Shown piece by piece: positions 22,142 through 33,689 of a DNA stretch of 64,000 bases (positions within the stretch are counted from its first letter, which is position 1; each line of letters starts with the position of its first letter). The DNA is taken from the NCBI GenBank assembly GCA_963930775.1, contig OZ005689.1, positions 21,147,262 through 21,211,261 on the forward strand. The letters are read 5' to 3'. The DNA comes from Cliona cf. orientalis (Eukaryota > Porifera > Demospongiae > Clionaida > Clionaidae). Made by a program: the position numbers and the translations under genes. The notes beneath the pieces are model-generated. The model had not been told where the DNA came from. It made no database searches and was given only the letters and a program-made list of their open reading frames with translations.

Positions 22142-24382
22142 ATGGCTAAAAGGGCCCGCTTGACGGTGGATGACGTAGTGCAGCAGTGTGCTGATAGTGA
22201 TGACGACTATGCTGACTTTGAGTATGACCCAGATGAGCCAGTCATGGAGGGCAGTGATGATGAATTTAGTGACTTGGAAGGAGATGAGCCTGATGATGAC
22301 CCTGACACCACCCCTGATACTCCAGCTTCCAGTAGCGCAGGAGCCTCCACCTCTTCTGGGGATGATGATTCAACATGGAGCACCACCATAAAACGCCTAT
22401 ATCCATCCTTTCACCTCTCCACTAGGCCCTACTCAAGAGATCTCCTCTCCACTGGACCTATTTTTCTCTCCGGACCTAATGGAAATCATTGTGAAAGAGA
22501 GCAATGCATATTCAAAAATAGCAATGGGTGACGAGAAATACGACAAATGGTCCAAGATAACAGTGGATGAGTTGAAGGCATTCTTGGGATTCAGCATTTT
22601 GATGGGCATAAATCATCTTCCATCTCTCAACGACTACTGGTCACGAGATCCTCATCTTAGGTATGCTCCAGTGGCTGACCGCATCACCCGAGACAGATTC
22701 CGCGAGATCTCCCGGTATCTCCACTTTGTGGACAATGACACCCTTGTACGGCGTGGCGAGGATGGCCATGATCGTCTCGGGAAGGTCAGACCACTGATTG
22801 ACCACCTGTCAACCAAGTTTGCTCAGACCTATGAGCCTCACCGTGACATTGCTGTTGATGAGGCAATGATCAAGTTTCAGGGTAGATGATCGCTGAAACA
22901 GTACATGCCACTGAAACCCACCAAGCGTGGGATCAAGGTCTGGGTTGCCGCAGACAGCACAAACGGCTACTTTTCGAGGTTCGAGGTCTACACGGGAAGG
23001 AAGAACAACACCACTGAGCATGGCTTAGGAGCTCGAGTCGTAAAGACACTCACCTCTGATCTGAAAGGAAGGCACCACCATGTCTATTTCGACAATTATT
23101 TCACCAGCCTCAAACTCCTGGAGGATCTTGAGGACAACATCTATGCCTGCGGCACTGCGAGAAAAGATCGGAAGGGTTTCCCCCCCCCAGTTGAGAAGCC
23201 AGATCTGAAGAATAGGTGTGTATGTGTGTACCTAACATGTAAGCGTGTATAATATTATAAGTAAATGTTGTGCATGCATGTGCATGTGCATGTGTGTATG
23301 TACATGTACATTCATGCGTGTACATGCATGTGCGTGTATGTGTATGTGTATGTGTATGTATGTGTGTATATTTGCATGTGCATGTGTGTGTGCATATACA
23401 TTCGTGTGTGTGTACATGCATGTACATGTGTGCATGTATGTGTGTGCGTGTACATTCGTGTGTGTACGTATGTAGGTGCATGTACATGTGCGTGTGCGTG
23501 TACATTCGTGTGTGTATGTACATATACATGTGTGTGTGTGCATGTGTGTACATGTGCATGTACATGTACGGATGTTTCATTTTTTGTAATCCATCACATT
23601 TCCCTATGTAGCATATACTCAAGCACAATTCTACTATACACATGAACGCCTAGTATGAGTGTGCATGAATGTATCACATAACATCACTAACATGCTCAAA
23701 TACGACTACTAAATACACACATAACAGAGGTGACTTCCTTACAGTCAAGAAAGGCAACGTATGTGCCAGTTCTTGGATGGACAGGAAGGTCGTCACAGTG
23801 ATGTCAACCACTAGCCAGCCCGAGTCAAGTACTGTCCTCCGGCGCCAAAAGGATGGTTCGAGGATATCTGTTCCCTGTCCCATGTCCATCGTCGACTACA
23901 ACACTTTCATGGGTGGGGTCGACAGAGGTGACCACGTCAGGGGGTACTATAGCTGCAGAACAAAATGCAGAAAGAGATACAAATACATCTTTCACTTTCT
24001 GCTTGACGTGGCTATAACAAATGCCTTCATTCTTCAAAAAGACTACTGTGACAACGCACCTTTTAGCTCCATCAAAGAGTTTCGACTCAAGCTGGCCAGT
24101 GAGCTGATAGGGGACTACTGCAGCAGGAGACGAGCCGGCCGTAGTGGAGGAGTTGTGCGTTCCCTCCCTCTCCGCCACTTTCCCACCACCATCCCCGAGA
24201 GCAATCCATCCAAGAAGGCCAAGCATAAGCGGGCACGCTGCACCCGATGTTATAGCCGGTCCAAACGGAGTGTGTACACCTCCTGGTACTGCCCCCAGTG
24301 TCAGCAGTGGCTGTGTCACACAGGAGAGCAGAGCACAGACTGCTTCATGTTGTGGCACGCCCAACACATCCCTGAACTGTGA
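22142..24382 (+). pseudogene. piggyBac transposase (copy 2), two disabling changes
   Basis: ATG 22142 opens an acidic N-terminus. Near 22454 the frame changes by one base, and the second frame carries 'PLDLFFSPDLMEIIVKESN', the classic start of the catalytic domain. 'LGFSILMGINHLPSLNDYW', 'RYLHFVDN' and 'DIAVDEAMIKFQGR' (first Asp) follow. TGA at 22887-22889 replaces one Ser codon just before 'SLKQYMP'. Next come 'HVYFDNYFTS' (second Asp), a GT-AG intron 23218-23727, then 'YNTFMGGVDRGDHV' (third Asp region). A Cys-rich tail 'CTRCYSRSKRS...CPQC...WLC...CF' ends at TGA 24382. The enzyme would excise and reinsert DNA at TTAA. With only one frameshift and one nonsense codon it is a recently inactivated copy. 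Confidence 0.88.
23218..23727 (+). other. Intron of piggyBac transposase filled by TG-rich repeat
   Basis: Donor AATAG/GTGTGTATG at 23218 and acceptor ACATAACAG/AGGTGAC ending 23727 join Arg-Gly-Asp codons in phase. About 23265-23570 is an imperfect TG/CATG/TACATG repeat. The long Cys/Tyr/Val-rich and His/Thr-rich open frames on both strands are by-products of the repeat. Confidence 0.8.
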
Positions 24383-25192
24383 TTTATATACTGTAATGTA
24401 GTTTTATAATTTATGTTGTTATGTATTTTACGGCAGCTACCAGATACTGCCCCTGCATGCTTTTGCAACACTCATATACAACTTTCTAGGCCAAAGAGCC
24501 TACCAACTGAATAAATACTCAAGCTATCAACATAAATTTACACTCATACTAACTGTAGCTACGCTATTCAACTTGACATGCAATACTTACCTGAACTGAC
24601 TCGTGGCGATCTCGTTTCCAGAACTGTTGTTCACGATCGAGTTAGGTATCAATGGAGAGCCCCTCGATCACCCTCGAGTCCGGTGGCTTCATCCTTGCAC
24701 GATAGTTGATCCATAGCCCAGTTCTAACCGCTTTCAGTCACATGGTGTCAAAAATTACGTTCCGTAAAAATTAACTTCGTTCTAATAGAACATCGTGCGC
24801 GGCGCGATCTTCGCGGTTAAAAATGTCATTTCAGAGTGTCAAAAACTTTTGCCATTTTATTTGAAAAGTACTTTGAGTTAAGAAAATCTACTTGAGCCTC
24901 TCAATGTACTTGTATTAGAGTTTCAGATTTCCAAATTTGAAGATTCAACTCCAAAGTACTCTTGAGATATTACCACTTTTGTCCAAGATTTGTGAAAAAT
25001 GGCTCAAAAACTGCCTGAACTTGTGCAGCTTCTCTACTAGCTATATATGGGGATAATGAGTTGTGCAAAAAGATGATAAAAGTGATTTTTTATATCTGTA
25101 GGTAGATGTTATTAAGCACAGTGAAGCTCATTTAACCTCAAAAAATAGAAGTTCAAAAATTTTGCTCTCTTGCCTTGAAGCACTGTACATGG

Positions 25193-27058
25193 ACAGAATG
25201 AAAAATCTTAAATGTGGGCAGAATTTTGTTTTACTTTCATATCCGAGTAAATGCTAGATTTAGTGGTTGGAACGCGCGGGGGAAGTTCAGTATTCCACGT
25301 ACATCCATATAGCCTATACAAACTCTATTGCAGGCTATGACATCTTCGCCCAATCGCGCATACCACCTACTAATTAATAAGGACCATGTTAGTAGCTATG
25401 TTATTATTTGTATGCCATCCAAGTGTGTACCTGTCTGATTCATATACTGATCTATACTGTACTCACTTAATCAATGTACACACACAATAATACTCTACAG
25501 AGATTGACGATTGTATTTTTATTCAGTAGTGCCAGGTAGTTATATAATATGGCTATAGCTTATTTTATACTATACAATGTCTTGATTGGGTTAATTTTAT
25601 ATTTCACACTTATCAGTAAAGTACCTTCAACCAGTCATGTCGACATAAAACTGGTCACTGGTATAGTAGGTAATTATCAGGTCATATTACTGAATAATTA
25701 ACTTAGTCACCTCGGCTTTACTTTTGTTCGATGTCATAACACATTAATCATCTTAATTCGGGTATCAAACGAGAGTAAAACAGTTGTCCTAGCTAATAGA
25801 AAATTCGTAAAGGTGAGTGCGAGTCGTTCTTGAATTTAATCATTAAGCTCTGAACCTGTGGGAATCAATGGCCCTGGCAGATAAAACCAGCTCTACGCGA
25901 TTAGACTAACTATATAAACAGTCTACCTGTCGACGCCCGGAAGTCCATATATACATGTACAAACAGGCGCAATGTATTGGGGGTTAATGATATGCGTGAC
26001 CTTTGTGGACCAGAATAAACAACTACTAAATATTTGACACTAACTTTCTAGAATTATTCTTGATGTGACAGGTTATAATTAAGATAGCGCACCTTTAAGT
26101 TAGTACAGACCTGAAGTGTCTATCAACATTTTCTGAAGTGATCATTTCAGTAGTGAGCATCTATACATACATACATCAAAACAACTGTTGTGCATCATAC
26201 ATAAGTTCCAGGAAAGCAAGCTGGTGAGTGGCATTGGTATGATCTTTCAGTCTGACCGAGTAATATCAGTATCAAAATCCAAAATAATTAGCTCAATATA
26301 CACGCTATAATTTCAAAACTAAAGCTGCCCAGGCAGCAAACTAAACTCCTACTGTCACTTCAACAGTTCAACTAGTAGAAGCTACACTGGCAAAGGTTCA
26401 ACAAAAACCGTGTGGTCAACACGCCACACTTTGTACAGCAATAATTCTCGAATTCTTGTCTGGAATGGACTTCAGTTGTGGATCAAATCAGTAATACATG
26501 CCCGGAACATCCAATAAGCGATACACAGCATAGTTAGTATGTTGTTAGTAGTATATAGCTCTTGCATGGAACCGAGATCAACCTTTGTATCCAAGATCCA
26601 AGCATGCAAAAAATCTAAAAAATTCATTTTCAGCAGTAGCTTGGCTAGGTCTGGACACACCCACAACGGGGCGCGCGCATTAGATTACTATAAAATACGG
26701 AAACATTTAATTTTACTAAAATTGACACGTGGTTCACCCGCCAAATACCCGGGAGTAGTTCTCTGAGCCAGATCAAAGCGTTGCAACCAGCCAAGTGCTG
26801 CCGAATTGTGTAAACTGTGAGTTATCTCCAGGAGTTGGTTACATAGGTAGTGATTCTAGGTTTTGCTTTGCTTGTATCTTGTAGTTTCCCCACCGGACTG
26901 GTTTTCCCTTTCCTTTGCTGACTTGTAGTTTCTCACTGTCCCTTGCTGTTGCCCATTTCTCTCTTCCTTCGTTAACTATTAATTGTAGTGTGTATAAACT
27001 ACTTCTTGCTGTAGCCCCAGATTAGCACCCTTGTCTTACTTGACTGTTCTGTGTCATC
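25193..27058. other. No gene identified
   Basis: About 1.9 kb of AT-rich sequence without recognisable coding or inverted-repeat structure, apart from the possible piggyBac terminus near 25350-25377 and the palindromic ATAGCC...GGCTAT at about 25308-25340. Short open frames near 26472-26766 have no motif. Confidence 0.45.
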
Positions 27059-27766
27059 ATGATTGTTGACCTTGCCCTAAATCTAAATATGCACATCACC
27101 CATGCTATGCCACACTTGCACTGTGACACACATGTAATGCACTTCTACTTTGTCTTCTGTTTGTGTATTGTAGCCCTGGTGTCACTCTTCAGGCTAGTTG
27201 GTTCTGTGTTGTGTAGGTGTACCCAAATTGTGTGTGCTTCTGATTACAAACAAGGATTTTTTGATGTTTATTGTCTTCTTTCTTGGTGTGCTATCCCTTT
27301 TGGTTTGCTCCCTCGTTTCAGTTGGGTTGTATGCCTTACTTCTTGTACACAATGTATCTGCATGCACTTCCATGCACTTTCATGCAACTACCAGTACAAA
27401 TCTTGGATTAGTTGTAGCCATGCTTCAGCTCTATACAGTCCCAGAGTGTATAATAGTAGGATCATCTCACTCACTGTGATCGTGGTGGAGTTCGTCAGCA
27501 GGGTCATATACTTCTACGCCTTTGAATTTACTGCTGATATTGCTCTCTGGGTTAAAAATCTCACCTACAAGCCAACCATGAGATTTGTAGGTTGCATAGC
27601 ATTTGGCTTGGTGTGTGCATTTGGTATGGGATTACCACTACTCTTCGTATTCATATACATTCCAGCAAGCTTTAAATTGTTAAATGACATAATATACATA
27701 CTCGGAGGAGGAGGTGAACAGCAAGGAGGGGTTGCTACCATACTATCAAAATATTACTCAAAATAA
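27059..27766 (+). CDS. Putative multi-pass membrane protein ORF, unrecognised
   Basis: A 235-codon open frame from ATG 27059. Hydrophobic stretches suggest about four membrane spans: around residues 28-50 ('FYFVFCLCIVALVSLFRLVG'), 66-95, 133-155 and 176-205 ('VGCIAFGLVCAFGMGLPLLF'), followed by a Gly-rich tail. It is Cys- and His-rich for a membrane protein. A second frame is also open over 27198-27479, so a frameshift is possible. It lies just upstream of the decayed Cys-rich gene but shares no motif with it. I do not recognise it. Its length is unlikely by chance in AT-rich DNA, but there is no other support. Confidence 0.35.
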   Translation: MIVDLALNLNMHITHAMPHLHCDTHVMHFYFVFCLCIVALVSLFRLVGSVLCRCTQIVCASDYKQGFFDVYCLLSWCAIPFGLLPRFSWVVCLTSCTQCICMHFHALSCNYQYKSWISCSHASALYSPRVYNSRIISLTVIVVEFVSRVIYFYAFEFTADIALWVKNLTYKPTMRFVGCIAFGLVCAFGMGLPLLFVFIYIPASFKLLNDIIYILGGGGEQQGGVATILSKYYSK

Positions 27767-28765
27767 GCGTGTAATCTTAGGTGGTGAAAAACAAACAAAA
27801 TGTTGTAACAAGTCTGGGAAAGAACATTGTTCCTTAGGAGAAAACGAACCCCCTCCTAAGCGTAAATATAAATCTGTAGGTGACAAACACACTTGTGGGC
27901 CATGTACTGTATGCGTCATCATATTATGAGGAGTAGAATACGCCATCCAGGGGACAAGGCATTTCAGTATACTCTGAGTTGTAATAAAACTTATAATATC
28001 TCACTTAGATCAGACAGCTGCCTTTGTAATGTATGCTACATGGACTGTGAACGTGCCACAGGAAAACCTAGATGGCTTGGATTGTCCAAATACCACATAC
28101 TTAAGCATTGTATTCTCTGTTGCCAAGGTATGAGAGAGTGCACATGTAATATAATAAAGGAGTGGGGACCTGAGAAATGGTATTGTTGTGACAGTGAGTT
28201 TCAGCAATGGTGTGATTACTTTAAAAACAGTGGCTACACTGATGTTGCAGGTGAATCCTGTATGGGATATAACTTGTGCTATGTAAACATGTGTGTAGTA
28301 CATTGTAACTAAACAGGGTATGTGTTTTATGCAAAGAGGGCTCCACAACAACTAACTGGACCATAAGGCAGAAACTTTTGGAACTTTTAGGGCCTGTAGA
28401 AGATGATTATGACTTGGCTCGAAATGACTGGGTATGTAACAAATGCTACAAGGAAATAGGCTTTCCTAAATCAGGGAATAACAAAAGCCGTTTCTCGCAA
28501 ATTAGGAATGAAGTACTTGAGAATACCGTTAAAATTGACCGTGATGATGCTTGTCTTATTAAAGATATCGTAAACAATCATAAGTCAATACTAGAAAATA
28601 ATCACACATGTATCAAGGATGGAGAATATGATAGCTTCAAAAAGTATTTGAATCACAGCTTAAAGACAAAGGATATGAACTTTATTCGCCCACCAAAACT
28701 GCAGGGAGCATGTGCTATAATCCCTTGGTATTTTCTAACACCTGTCTACACCATGTGCATAGCTT

Positions 28766-29157
28766 TACAGTCCAACCTCGATTATCCGAACCCCTTTGGC
28801 CATGGGGAAATTTGGAACTGTTCGGATAAGCAAAAAGTTCAGGTAACATTGACCACACCCACTAGATCGATCATGCATGCAAAAACGTATCATTGACAGA
28901 TTTATCGAGCATTTTGACGATTTTAATCCCATCCTCGGTTGATAGAACGCTTACCATGCGTTTCTTTTACTTCTTTGAGCGTAAAAACTAGATTTGATAG
29001 CAGTACAGCAGCTGGTTCTCATGTGGCAACGACGCGACGTAGGTTTACTGCGCATGCGCGATTCAGTGACGTGGTCACAATGTGTACTTTGACCCTGAAT
29101 TTTCTTTTCATCTCGAGTTCGGATAATCGAGGTTCGGATAATCAAGGTTGGACAGTA
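28766..29157. mobile_element. Tigger/pogo-type non-autonomous element in the Cys-rich pseudogene
   Basis: A 388-bp insert (28768-29155) with left tip CAGTCCAACCTCGATTATCC, then GAACC, and right tip GGTTCGGATAATCAAGGTTG, then GACAG. TA flanks both sides. These tips are typical of Tigger elements of the Tc1/mariner group. It interrupts the pseudogene between 'MCIAL' and 'SNQESNISECV'. Confidence 0.88.
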
Positions 29158-31479
29158 TTAGTAACCAAGAATCAAACATCTCTGAATGTGTGCGTGCAAT
29201 GGTAAAGAGGCAAACAAAATTCTTTCCTATAAGTATTAAATTTGATTATAGACAATTATTTGATGCCACAAAAAATAAAGGTGACCTTGAAAAGTATTTT
29301 AATAATGACCCATTGATGTTTGTGAGACGTGACATGCTCAGATAGGTTTACAGAAAAAAGAAAAAAATATTAGCCATAAATATGTACATAGTCGTAACAT
29401 CAAATGCATATGATGGTTTGTGCCATTATGGCAAATATGATGGACACTAGAAGCTGCTTTCTTCAAACTTTAATAGGCCTTGCTTGCTATGCACAGGGCC
29501 TAAGGGATAAGGGAATGAAGATTTTAAATTTTTTTTGGGATAACTAGCAGTGTGTCTCACATAAGGGAACATTCACATAAGGGAACATACATGGTAGTTG
29601 GTGGTCAAAAATTAGAAAAGCAATTAATGATATTGATGTGAAATCATTCTGGAGAGTGACCTTTGACAATTTGGATTTCCGGATGAGGTTTGCTAAAAAA
29701 ATATCAGTAGGTGGTGGCCACTAAAAAGGATGTTGCACCTCCTGACATCCCAAGTTAGTTTTAGGCAGACTTCCCCACATAAGGCTACCAATAATAGTTC
29801 ATCAACACCACCTAGTATAGCTGCAAACAGAACACCACCTACAGGAGACACGACACCATCTACATGTACAGCTGGAGTTAATACTAGCAGTGCAAGTACT
29901 GGTACGCAAAAAATCACAGAAAATAATTTTATACTCGAACATGAAAATTCGGAATGGGTTAAATTTAGCAATAGTGTATACCCTGTGTCATCAACCAACG
30001 TAACGGATGGATGGATGATGTAAGTCTAAGGAACCCCCATTACAAGATAAATTACAAAACTTTATGTCCTATATTGGACTCCTACAGTACCTGATAGAGT
30101 TGTATACACTACTGTGGACGAGGCTCATTCTGGTTCAGTACAGGATGTAGGCAAATTTCTATCCAAACTAAAACAAGATCTATGCATAGGCAAGGAAGGC
30201 TTTCCCAGTTACGTAATTTTAGGAGGAGATCAACAAACATATTATGAAAAACTTGAAGAGCAAATATAGTGACCATTATGAATGGATGTATCCAGTGCCT
30301 GGGGACTGGCACATCATGAAGACATCTGCTGAAGTCCTTAAACATATTTTAGCTGATGGAGGGTTCAAAATATTTGCCAAGCAATGTAGACGTAAGGGAG
30401 ACGTGACTCAGTGGCAAGATATCCATAATATACTAGCGGCTTGCCATGAGTCATTCACTAGAGCGGCAGTAATCGAGTACTCTAAACTTGGTAACGATGG
30501 TAGATCTGATAAGTTTTGGGAATGGATAAATGATTCAAGCAAACAGAACACAAATGAAACAAAGAAATTTTGGTCTCAAATATTAATCTACTTGCATGCA
30601 TATACAGGTTTCTATTTTTCAATTAGGTCTGGTAATTGGTAATTCTTGTCTTAAGGTACTAACTGAACTGTTTTTCGCTTACTCTCGAGATAAGTATGAA
30701 GTACTAAGCATCAATGCATTAGGTGACAGCTTTAAGTACCCCAAGGAAGTTGTGGACTATTTCATGAATGGCCAGTGGACAGTCAGTGCTAAAGGGATAA
30801 CCTAGCCTTGGATAAGGCACATGAATGTATTATTAATAGGAAATTGAAACAAATTACTACTAGGGCATCACATTTTCGTATGGTCGAACTCTCTGATTTC
30901 ATGGCATACTTAGATGATGTTTAGAAGCACATGTTTTCAGGGAACATAAACGCAAAACACAGAATAAAAAAAAAAAAAAATAGCACACGAGCAAAATTAA
31001 TATACAGGTTGATTAGTAATAAAAGTCTCTTCTCCCATACCCATGACAGTAAACCACTGTGTAACATATTCACTGACAATCCACCACCCTTAGCAGTGAC
31101 TAACAGGGAGAATATGCTACAGATACAATCCAAGGGAAGTGAAAGGATGTTTCCCTATATAAGGCAATATGCACTGGAACCACCGACAGAAATAAAACAA
31201 AAAAGACGACGACAAAAACTAAAAACCTTTACAACACCAAACAAAATTAGCAAAAAACTAAACAGTAAATTAAATCAAGCAACACTACTTTCAAAGGCAT
31301 ACCAAAGCTTACTAAATCCTAGTTCAGGCCACAGGAAAACTTTCCGCTACCACTTGCATTATGTACTTCTGACGGACAAATGAGATAACACAATAAAAGT
31401 GATTTTAAGGATGTAATTTATAAGCTCTTCCAAAACACACCTTATCAGGTTATGATTACTCAGTGCCCATTAATAAAAT

Positions 31480-31898
31480 GTGAGTGAATTTGAGAAAAGG
31501 GGTAACTTCGCGCATTTTCCGAATTTTGGTTTTAAAACGCTTATATCTCTGGAACCATAGCAGCTATGAACTTCTAACCTGGCATGAATATTCTTTCATC
31601 ATCCTACTACACTCGCTGCAATTTGCGAGCCCCGCCCCCATCCGGTAGGGGCGGGTCGAGCGCGTGTGTCCATCGCGTTCGAAAAACGCCATTTTATGCC
31701 CCTCTTTGGCGGCTCACCGCTCGGGACAGGAGGCTTGCTCGGACTTTTAACGTTGGATCTGTAAAGTAGAAGGCCCAAACTGCTAACAAACCAAGTCTGA
31801 AGCCTAGGGCTCTTACTGGCTTGAAATGGTGGTAGGTTGAAAAGTGACAAAAAATCGCGTTTTGCGCTAAGTTACCCCTTTTCTTCAAATTCGCTCAC
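31480..31898 (-). mobile_element. Family-B element, copy B2
   Basis: Ends GTGAGTGAATTTGAGAAAAG and, inverted, GTGAGCGAATTTGAAGAAAA. The interior is the reverse complement of B1 (7645-8074) with substitutions. The tips differ from B1 (no GTGACAGGAT), so it is a subfamily. It lies within the Cys-rich pseudogene. Confidence 0.82.
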
Positions 31899-33689
31899 GA
31901 ACACGAACTAATAGTAGACTTTCTATTTTTATTGCACCAACCACCGCCACCAGATATACATACATTTTCGTCATATGCTCAATACTTGTGGGATAAGATC
32001 ATCTGGAAACTTGGGGTGCAGAGGGGTGCCAATGTCGTCCGAGTTATAGTGGATAAGTCACAATATCTTCCCAAACCAAGAGAACCTTTACACCAATTCA
32101 GATCATCTAATACGGGCAAAATGGACTCACATGATTGTAACATATGTGATGAAGGGGAAGTACCACATGCCACTAGTTTTCAACAGATTCTAGCTAATAT
32201 ACAATTAAAGAGACAAATTATTTACGTCCAGTAAAAATATGGCTGTTCAAGTGATTTTTGACTATGAGGGCATTAGTAAGCCTTGCTCTGTGTATGATGG
32301 AACTATGGTGGATCTGCCTATGCTGGCAAATAAAAATGGGGAGGCTGACTATAAATGTATGGTTTCACTGCATGACTTCATCCTCTAGGAACATAGTGGT
32401 GTTGGGCAGTGACACTGATATTTGGGTTTATGGGATGATCTTCATGGAAGGTGGTTGGTTCCCTAACAAAACTGTATGTTGAAAGAGGAATACAAACTGA
32501 TTATGTATCCCTTACGTACTGCAGCATCCCATCATCCCCAAATAAAACGCATGCACAATCCTTTATCTACTTTAGCAGCAATTTACATCCTAACTGGGAG
32601 TGACTACATCAGCAGTTTTTTCAGGACCTCCGAACAAGCATTCGTAACTGTATTTCTAGATAATATTGAACACATATGCAATGACGATCCCCTCATTCTA
32701 ACTACTAATGAACAAATAATGGGCATAGAATGACAAAAAATAAGTGCAATAAATACTGATTCTTGGATCAAATTAGTCTGTTGCGTGTACTTAAACAAAC
32801 AAAACTCTATTTAATAGTGAAAAAATATTATTACATGCATCACTTCAAACTCCACCCATCCCTGATGAGAAAAAGCAGTTGCTGCAATGGCTCGCATATA
32901 CAACTATAGCTCCACTAAATACCCTTGCTCGCTGGCATGATTTCACCAGAAGGGTGTGTTTCCAGCATAGTAGGGGTACTAAGGATCATGAATGCCTACT
33001 TGTTCCTTCTCTGGGTGCCCGTAAGTACCATAAGCTCAGATCTGAATATGTTCTAAAGTATCGTTCCTTTTCAATTCTAATTATGTTCCTATTGATGGGT
33101 GGAAGATGGTCAATTGTATTGAAATAATTTGGGACGAAGAGGAAGTCATTCAGTGTATGGCAGTAGGAAAAGGGTGTGGTTGTAAGGGCATAAAATGTGA
33201 TGGCTATACTGCTGGATGTTTAAATTGCTCTAGATCATGAAAACCTTGTACACTGAAATGTAAATGTAAAATGAGATGCAATAATCCCCATAACAATGGC
33301 GGAAATGTAAAAGTGTGATATAGTGGAAGAGTCAGAAGAGGAGAGTGAAGCATCAGACAATGAACAATCTGAAGAAATAGTTCCGGTGATCAACCCCATT
33401 AATAACCGAAATATTGTTGAGACAGACACAAGTACTGATGATACGGAGTGATAATGATGCATAGAATAACAGTGTTTGCTTCTTATTTCTTCAATAGGTT
33501 TCTACCAGAACACAAAATAATATCACCATGGATGAATTAATAATTATTGGTTGACAATTTCACATACTTCTAGCCTCAAATGATATTCAGTACCACAGTG
33601 ACACAGCTAGCATATAGCCATAATGATGATGTGTTTTGATGTACCATGCATAGGCAACAGCATACCATGGAATAAAATCCTCTCAAATA

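Larger units (their letters stand above)
21836..24820 (+). mobile_element. piggyBac-type transposon with near-complete transposase
   Basis: TTAA at 21836-21839 precedes CCGATTATGCGCGATTG. On the right, CCGCGAAGATCGCGCC (inverted) abuts TTAA at 24817-24820. Each end has a palindrome just inside (GTAGCGAATTCGCTAC on the left, GTTCTATTAGAAC on the right). About 2.98 kb is a usual length. The ends share little beyond TTAACCG, so the right boundary is uncertain. A rival end lies at TTAA 25374-25377, where TATGCGCGATTG (inverted) matches the left tip exactly, but that would break the nesting inside the Tc1-like element. Confidence 0.6.
21517..25192. mobile_element. TA-flanked Tc1-like non-autonomous element, split by piggyBac
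   Basis: TACAGTGCTTCAAGGCAA at 21517 is matched in inverse at about 25176-25192 (TTGCCTTGAAGCACTGTA). CAGTG tips with TA on both sides fit Tc1/mariner. A second inverted match (ATTTTCTTAACTCAAA at about 21613 and reversed near 24885) lies further in. The piggyBac at 21840-24816 sits between the halves, so the original element was about 690 bp and already resident. No transposase of its own. Confidence 0.6.
27714..33450 (+). pseudogene. Decayed Cys-rich multicopy-type gene with PIN-like and CXC-like blocks
   Basis: A single plus-strand coding trail in changing frames. Segments, in order: Cys-rich zinc-binding-like region (27850-28310, 'CGPCTVC', 'CLCNVCYMDCE', 'HCILCC'); a second Cys-rich region (28320-28440, 'VCNKCYKEIGFP'); helical segments to 29345; Thr/Ser-rich linker (29730-30020); 'YPVPGDWHIMKTSAEVLKHI' (30288-30350); a basic segment (30931-31380); 'VRVIVDKSQYLPKPREPLH' (32037-32093); 'VVLGSDTDIWVYGM' (32398-32440) and 'YILTGSDYISSFF' (32587-32625), like PIN/FEN-type nuclease blocks; a helical part to 33127; and a CXC-like tail (33175-33285, 'GCGCKGIKCDGYTAGCLNC', 'CKCKMRCNNP'). 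It has many stops and frame changes and two inserted elements. I know this motif combination from multicopy invertebrate predicted proteins, probably mobile; no enzymatic role is established. Confidence 0.55.

Noticed and set aside
23110..23645. Long His/Thr-rich and Cys/Val-rich open frames on both strands
   Set aside because: They are translations of a TG/CATG simple repeat inside the piggyBac intron.
7651..31888. Conserved peptide 'NAIFCHFS.YHHFK' in two places
   Set aside because: Both lie in family-B elements; the match is shared repeat DNA with no start or splice context.
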